From: Actinomycetes bacterium
GTDB taxonomy: Bacteria > Actinomycetota > Acidimicrobiia > Acidimicrobiales > Acidimicrobiaceae
Assembly (NCBI GenBank): GCA_021785315.1
Contig: JAJYFX010000046.1
Span: forward strand, 1-9,218
Reading direction: 5' to 3'
Length of the DNA stretch: 9,218 bases
Within the stretch, counting starts at the first letter, position 1, and the number at the start of each line of letters is the position of its first letter. Shown piece by piece: positions 7,269-9,218 of this stretch. The notes below the pieces were generated by a model. It made no database searches, had not been told where the DNA came from, and worked only from the letters and a program-made list of their open reading frames with translations. Made by a program: the position numbers and the translations under genes.

Positions 7269-7385
7269 ATGGAGGTTGGGGGTGAAGAAGATCACGAAGC
7301 GGTCTTAGGCTCGTACGACCTCAACTTCTTGAACCGCCCGGTGCGGACCCCCATGCCGGGTGAGGTGGAAGGGGGGCAGCCATGA
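7269..7385 (+). CDS. Candidate small acidic protein, 38 aa, unrecognised
   Basis: I do not recognise this frame. It starts with ATG behind GGAGG (spacing 9) and encodes an acidic, glycine- and proline-rich peptide: MEVGGEEDHEAVLGSYDLNF, then LNRPVRTPMPGEVEGGQP. By my count about three quarters of its codons end in G or C. It has no cysteine, membrane segment or signal peptide. The frame is open further upstream to 7167, but the GGAGG favours 7269. A second small frame starts 10 nt after its stop. It may be a real small gene, a leader peptide, or chance. Confidence 0.25.
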   Translation: MEVGGEEDHEAVLGSYDLNFLNRPVRTPMPGEVEGGQP

Positions 7386-7395
7386 GGTTGCTGCA

Positions 7396-7509
7396 ATGGC
7401 GATCAGTGCGGGCAGGTTTGTCAGTTCCGCCGAGCTGTGCGGGTGGCAGGAGCTGTGCACTAAATGCATGCTCAAGTTACCGCCGGCCCTGCTCGACATT
7501 GCCAGATGA
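7396..7509 (+). CDS. Candidate small cysteine-containing protein, 37 aa, unrecognised
   Basis: I do not recognise this frame. ATG at 7396 has GAGG 8 nt upstream. The peptide reads MAISAGRFVSSAELCGWQEL followed by CTKCMLKLPPALLDIAR. Three cysteines (C15, C21, C24) include a CxxC pair, which could bind metal, and the tail is amphipathic. By my count more than three quarters of its codons end in G or C. It follows the 38-aa acidic frame by 10 nt and stops 21 nt before the tRNA-Pro 3' end, running toward the tRNA gene from the other strand. It may also be chance or the relic of a longer gene. Confidence 0.25.
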   Translation: MAISAGRFVSSAELCGWQELCTKCMLKLPPALLDIAR

Positions 7510-7530
7510 ACCTGCGACCCGCGGTGTTGC

Positions 7531-7607
7531 TGGTCGGGAAGGCGGGACTTGAACCCGCGGCCTCAGCGTCCCGAACGCTGCGCGCTACCAAGCTGCGCTA
7601 CTTCCCG
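7531..7607 (-). tRNA. tRNA-Pro, anticodon CGG
   Basis: This 77-nt tRNA on the - strand has a complete cloverleaf and encoded CCA. The acceptor stem is CGGGAAG (7601-7607) paired with CTTCCCG (7535-7541), followed by discriminator A and CCA (7531-7534). The D arm contains GCGCAGCTTGGTAGCGC. The anticodon stem is CAGCG/CGCTG around the loop TTCGGGA, giving anticodon CGG (7571-7573), which reads the proline codon CCG. The T arm is GCGGG-TTCAAGT-CCCGC. All stems pair without mismatch. It lies 11 nt after the terminator-like hairpin of the receiver gene, so its transcription source is unclear. Confidence 0.97.
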
Positions 7608-7610
7608 TGA

Positions 7611-7634
7611 TACAAGAAAGCCGCACCGGCGGCT
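7611..7634 (-). terminator. Rho-independent terminator after the receiver-domain gene
   Basis: Read on the - strand, AGCCGC, loop CGGT and GCGGCT form a perfect 6-bp GC-rich stem (7619-7634), followed by TTCTTGT after the last stem T. It lies 26 bp after the receiver gene's stop and 11 bp before the tRNA-Pro 5' end. The T tract is interrupted by C and G, so read-through into the tRNA is possible. Confidence 0.65.
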
Positions 7635-7660
7635 CAGATAGATACTAGTTGGGATTCAAC

Positions 7661-8065
7661 TCAATTGGCAGGTGCAAAAGCCGGGTCTTCATATCGGCCG
7701 GATTCGAGCACCGAGGTAACGGCACGCTTGATCTTGAGCGAATCCAGCGGTTTAATGACAAAGCCATCCGCGCCCGAACGTCGAGTCATGAATACATCTG
7801 CGTCTCGGTCCAGAAGTACAAGAACTTTGGTTGGCTTAATTCTGCCGGCTTTTTCGCCCAGCCTTATGTCTAGGGTGATTGCAGTTGCCCCCATGTTGCC
7901 TATCTGCAGATCGAGTATTACAAGATCTGGACTTTCGTCTTCAAGGAGCGATATCAATTCGCTGCCCGAAGACAGCTCGACCACATCGTGGGTGGACCCC
8001 GCTATAGCTGAACTCACCGAGTTCTTCAAGTTTTGCGAGTCGGAAACTATGTATATCAATGGCAC
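7661..8065 (-). CDS. Stand-alone response-regulator receiver domain protein with atypical phosphorylation site
   Basis: This is a single receiver (REC) domain of 134 aa with no output domain, so any signalling must be through protein contact. The pattern fits CheY-like proteins: a first strand LIYIVSDS (3-10), LVILDLQIG (48-56) with the phosphoacceptor-type D52, GADGFVIKPLD (98-108) with the conserved K105, and F102 at the aromatic switch position. Two features are unusual. The acidic pair after the first strand is reduced to one residue (S8, D9), and the Thr/Ser switch residue is replaced by Leu (L85 in VLLDRD). It may be poorly phosphorylated or a pseudo-receiver. The start is GTG at 8065; AGG lies about 9 nt upstream, which is weak. 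The gene follows the Get3/ArsA-like ATPase by 38 nt on the same strand and is probably co-transcribed with it. A terminator follows. Confidence 0.85.
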   Translation of the reverse strand: MPLIYIVSDSQNLKNSVSSAIAGSTHDVVELSSGSELISLLEDESPDLVILDLQIGNMGATAITLDIRLGEKAGRIKPTKVLVLLDRDADVFMTRRSGADGFVIKPLDSLKIKRAVTSVLESGRYEDPAFAPAN

Positions 8066-8103
8066 GGTAAAAAACCTACTTTATTTTTGCGGAAATTGCA
8101 TTT

Positions 8104-9183
8104 TCATGGCACAACAGAATTTACAAACCTCGACTTGGAATCTATCAGAACTTCTCCGATCTCCTGGATTTCGCTAAGAGATCCTATATCATGAGACAGC
8201 TGCGGAACTAAAATATGCCTCCTGCTGTCTACTATCAACGCGAGTCTAGAAAGCTCACCTAATTCGGCTGACCGCAGTTTGATCAGATAATCGAGATTTT
8301 CCTGTATTTCCCCTGGCAAATTTTGATGATCGCCATCATTTGCTTCTCCGAAGTCTGGCGTTACCCTATTGGAAATCACCAGGTCCACCTCAAGATCGAA
8401 TTCTCCCAGTCTTGAAGCGAAATATAGCGCCTCGTCGACCGTGTCCTTGTGGGTCCCGGTGACCAGGACAAAAGATGTCGACTTCTGAGCCAAAAGATCT
8501 TGAACTTCGCCGGCGCGCTCTTTGAACCCAGCTTCCATGCCCTCGAATGCCTGAAAAAACTCTGCGGCATCGCTCACTACTTGGGATCCCACCACCTTTG
8601 AAATGGTTCTAAGCAGCATGCGGGTCGCAATTGTTACCGGGCGAAATACGCTTTGGCTGGGGGAAATGAGAAGCCTGAAGAATCTGTTCTCTAAAAAGCC
8701 AATCAGTCGCTTAGGTGCATTTAGGAACTCAATTGCATTTCTGGCGGGAGGAGTATCCACAACTAACAGGTCAAATCGTTGGTCGGAGGCAAGTTCATGG
8801 AGCTTCTCCATTGCCATGTACTCCTGGGTCCCGGACAGATTTTCAGTCAGATTTTGATAAATGGAGTTATGAAAGATTTTCTCCATCTGTTCGGGGGAAG
8901 TGGCAAACCTCTGGACCAACTCGTCGAAGGTCGAATTGGCATCGAGCATGACAGCCCACAAGTCGAGATCGGATGAGGTCTCGATCTTTTTTGGGGTATT
9001 CTCGAGTTCGTCAAGTCCCATGGCATCTGCCAAACGCTTGGCTGGATCGATTGTCACCACGCATACGCTTCTCCCGGCTTTGGCTGCCATGTATCCGAGC
9101 GCAGCTGCAGTCGTGGTCTTTCCCACGCCTCCGGTTCCGAGACAGATGATCACTTTGGACTCTTTGAGCAGTTCAAGACTCAC
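8104..9183 (-). CDS. Get3/ArsA-family ATPase (actinobacterial BagB-like)
   Basis: This is a cytoplasmic SIMIBI-class ATPase of the ArsA/Get3 family, 359 aa with one ATPase domain. Actinobacteria carry such proteins as a tandem pair (Rv3679 and Rv3680, BagA and BagB, in Mycobacterium tuberculosis). Their client is not settled, and arsenite pumping is unlikely without arsenic genes nearby. Visible motifs are the P-loop LGTGGVGKTTT (15-25), TIDPAKRLADAMG (44-56) at switch I, SGTQEYMAMEKL (117-128), and DLLVVDTPP (138-146) at switch II. The signature lysine that precedes GGVGKT in deviant Walker A motifs is Thr (T17), as I recall for the second member of actinobacterial pairs. The GTG start at 9183 is the only start codon after the in-frame stop at 9214-9216. 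It overlaps the stop of an upstream frame by GTGA, which suggests translational coupling. The receiver gene follows by 38 nt. Confidence 0.9.
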   Translation of the reverse strand: MSLELLKESKVIICLGTGGVGKTTTAAALGYMAAKAGRSVCVVTIDPAKRLADAMGLDELENTPKKIETSSDLDLWAVMLDANSTFDELVQRFATSPEQMEKIFHNSIYQNLTENLSGTQEYMAMEKLHELASDQRFDLLVVDTPPARNAIEFLNAPKRLIGFLENRFFRLLISPSQSVFRPVTIATRMLLRTISKVVGSQVVSDAAEFFQAFEGMEAGFKERAGEVQDLLAQKSTSFVLVTGTHKDTVDEALYFASRLGEFDLEVDLVISNRVTPDFGEANDGDHQNLPGEIQENLDYLIKLRSAELGELSRLALIVDSRRHILVPQLSHDIGSLSEIQEIGEVLIDSKSRFVNSVVP

Positions 9184-9218
9184 GGCCCGACCCGAATTCT
9201 GGACGCGATAACGTCAGC
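9180..9218 (-). CDS. C-terminal end of an upstream gene (5' end outside window), possibly the paired Get3/ArsA-like ATPase
   Basis: In the frame whose TGA overlaps the next start as GTGA (9180-9183), the - strand is open to the window edge and reads ADVIASRIRVGP before the stop. Only twelve residues are visible, so the product cannot be identified. Tandem ATPases of this family in actinobacteria often overlap in just this way, so the first member of the pair is the natural guess. Confidence 0.4.
   Translation of the reverse strand, partial: ADVIASRIRVGP

Larger units (their letters stand above)
7154..7530. other. 377-bp stretch without a recognised gene, between permease gene and tRNA-Pro
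   Basis: No conserved gene is recognisable on either strand. The stretch looks richer in G+C than the permease gene beside it. It holds two small + strand open frames with ribosome-binding-like sequences (7269-7385 and 7396-7509), listed separately. The 9-bp ATGGAGGTT occurs twice, 16 bp apart (7253-7261 and 7269-7277). Near its left end two pairs of complementary hexamers interlace (7167-7217). There is no clear terminator for the permease gene. Because the stretch touches the 3' end of a tRNA gene it could be a decayed insertion, but I see no integrase piece or copy of the tRNA end. Confidence 0.5.

Noticed and set aside
7305..7499. 64-aa - strand frame between the permease gene and the tRNA.
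   Set aside because: It lies opposite the two + strand small frames, has a composition typical of antisense to GC-biased codons, and matches no family I know.
7154..7530. Attachment-site scar of an integrated element at the tRNA-Pro 3' end.
   Set aside because: The location is suitable, but I found no repeated copy of the tRNA 3' end, no integrase remnant and no transposase.
8104..9183. Arsenite efflux ATPase (arsA in an ars operon).
   Set aside because: No arsB, arsD or arsR lies nearby, the protein has one ATPase domain and not two, and the context fits the actinobacterial Get3-like pair better.

Overview
The window is ordinary bacterial chromosome with mid-range G+C. An actinobacterium is the best guess, perhaps from a moderate-G+C lineage such as Acidimicrobiia. 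This rests on a Get3/ArsA-type ATPase of the kind actinobacteria carry as an overlapping pair, several genes that start without a Shine-Dalgarno sequence but right behind a -10-like box, and use of GTG and TTG starts. The assignment is inference and confidence is low.

Left part (1-3376). The window opens inside an aspartate-semialdehyde dehydrogenase gene (asd, C-terminal half, + strand). Converging on it is a LigB/DODA-type extradiol dioxygenase (- strand). A short divergent control region with a perfect 12-bp palindrome separates that gene from a small membrane methyltransferase of the isoprenylcysteine carboxyl methyltransferase (ICMT/PEMT-like) family (+). A YeiH-type putative sulfate/sulfite exporter (-) converges on the methyltransferase.

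Middle (3377-7153). The exporter is divergent from a LysR-type regulator (+). This is the classical yeiH/yeiE (CysL-like) arrangement, and the 69-bp spacer holds a dyad overlapping a plausible promoter. Then come a pirin-family cupin (+) with an intact metal site and a 12-helix-type APC-superfamily amino-acid permease (+) with its own candidate promoter and a dyad at the predicted transcription start.

Right part (7154-9218). A 377-bp stretch without a recognised gene holds two small open frames with ribosome-binding-site-like sequences and lies against the 3' end of tRNA-Pro(CGG), which is on the - strand with encoded CCA. Upstream of the tRNA, also on the - strand, is an operon-like series: the tail of a gene that overlaps the next start by GTGA, a Get3/ArsA-like ATPase lacking the signature lysine of its P-loop, a stand-alone receiver-domain protein with a degenerate phosphorylation site, and a Rho-independent terminator immediately before the tRNA.

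I see no mobile element, CRISPR array, rRNA or clear new system. The items most worth a second look are the ATPase/receiver pairing, the two small ORFs beside the tRNA, and the YeiH/LysR control region.
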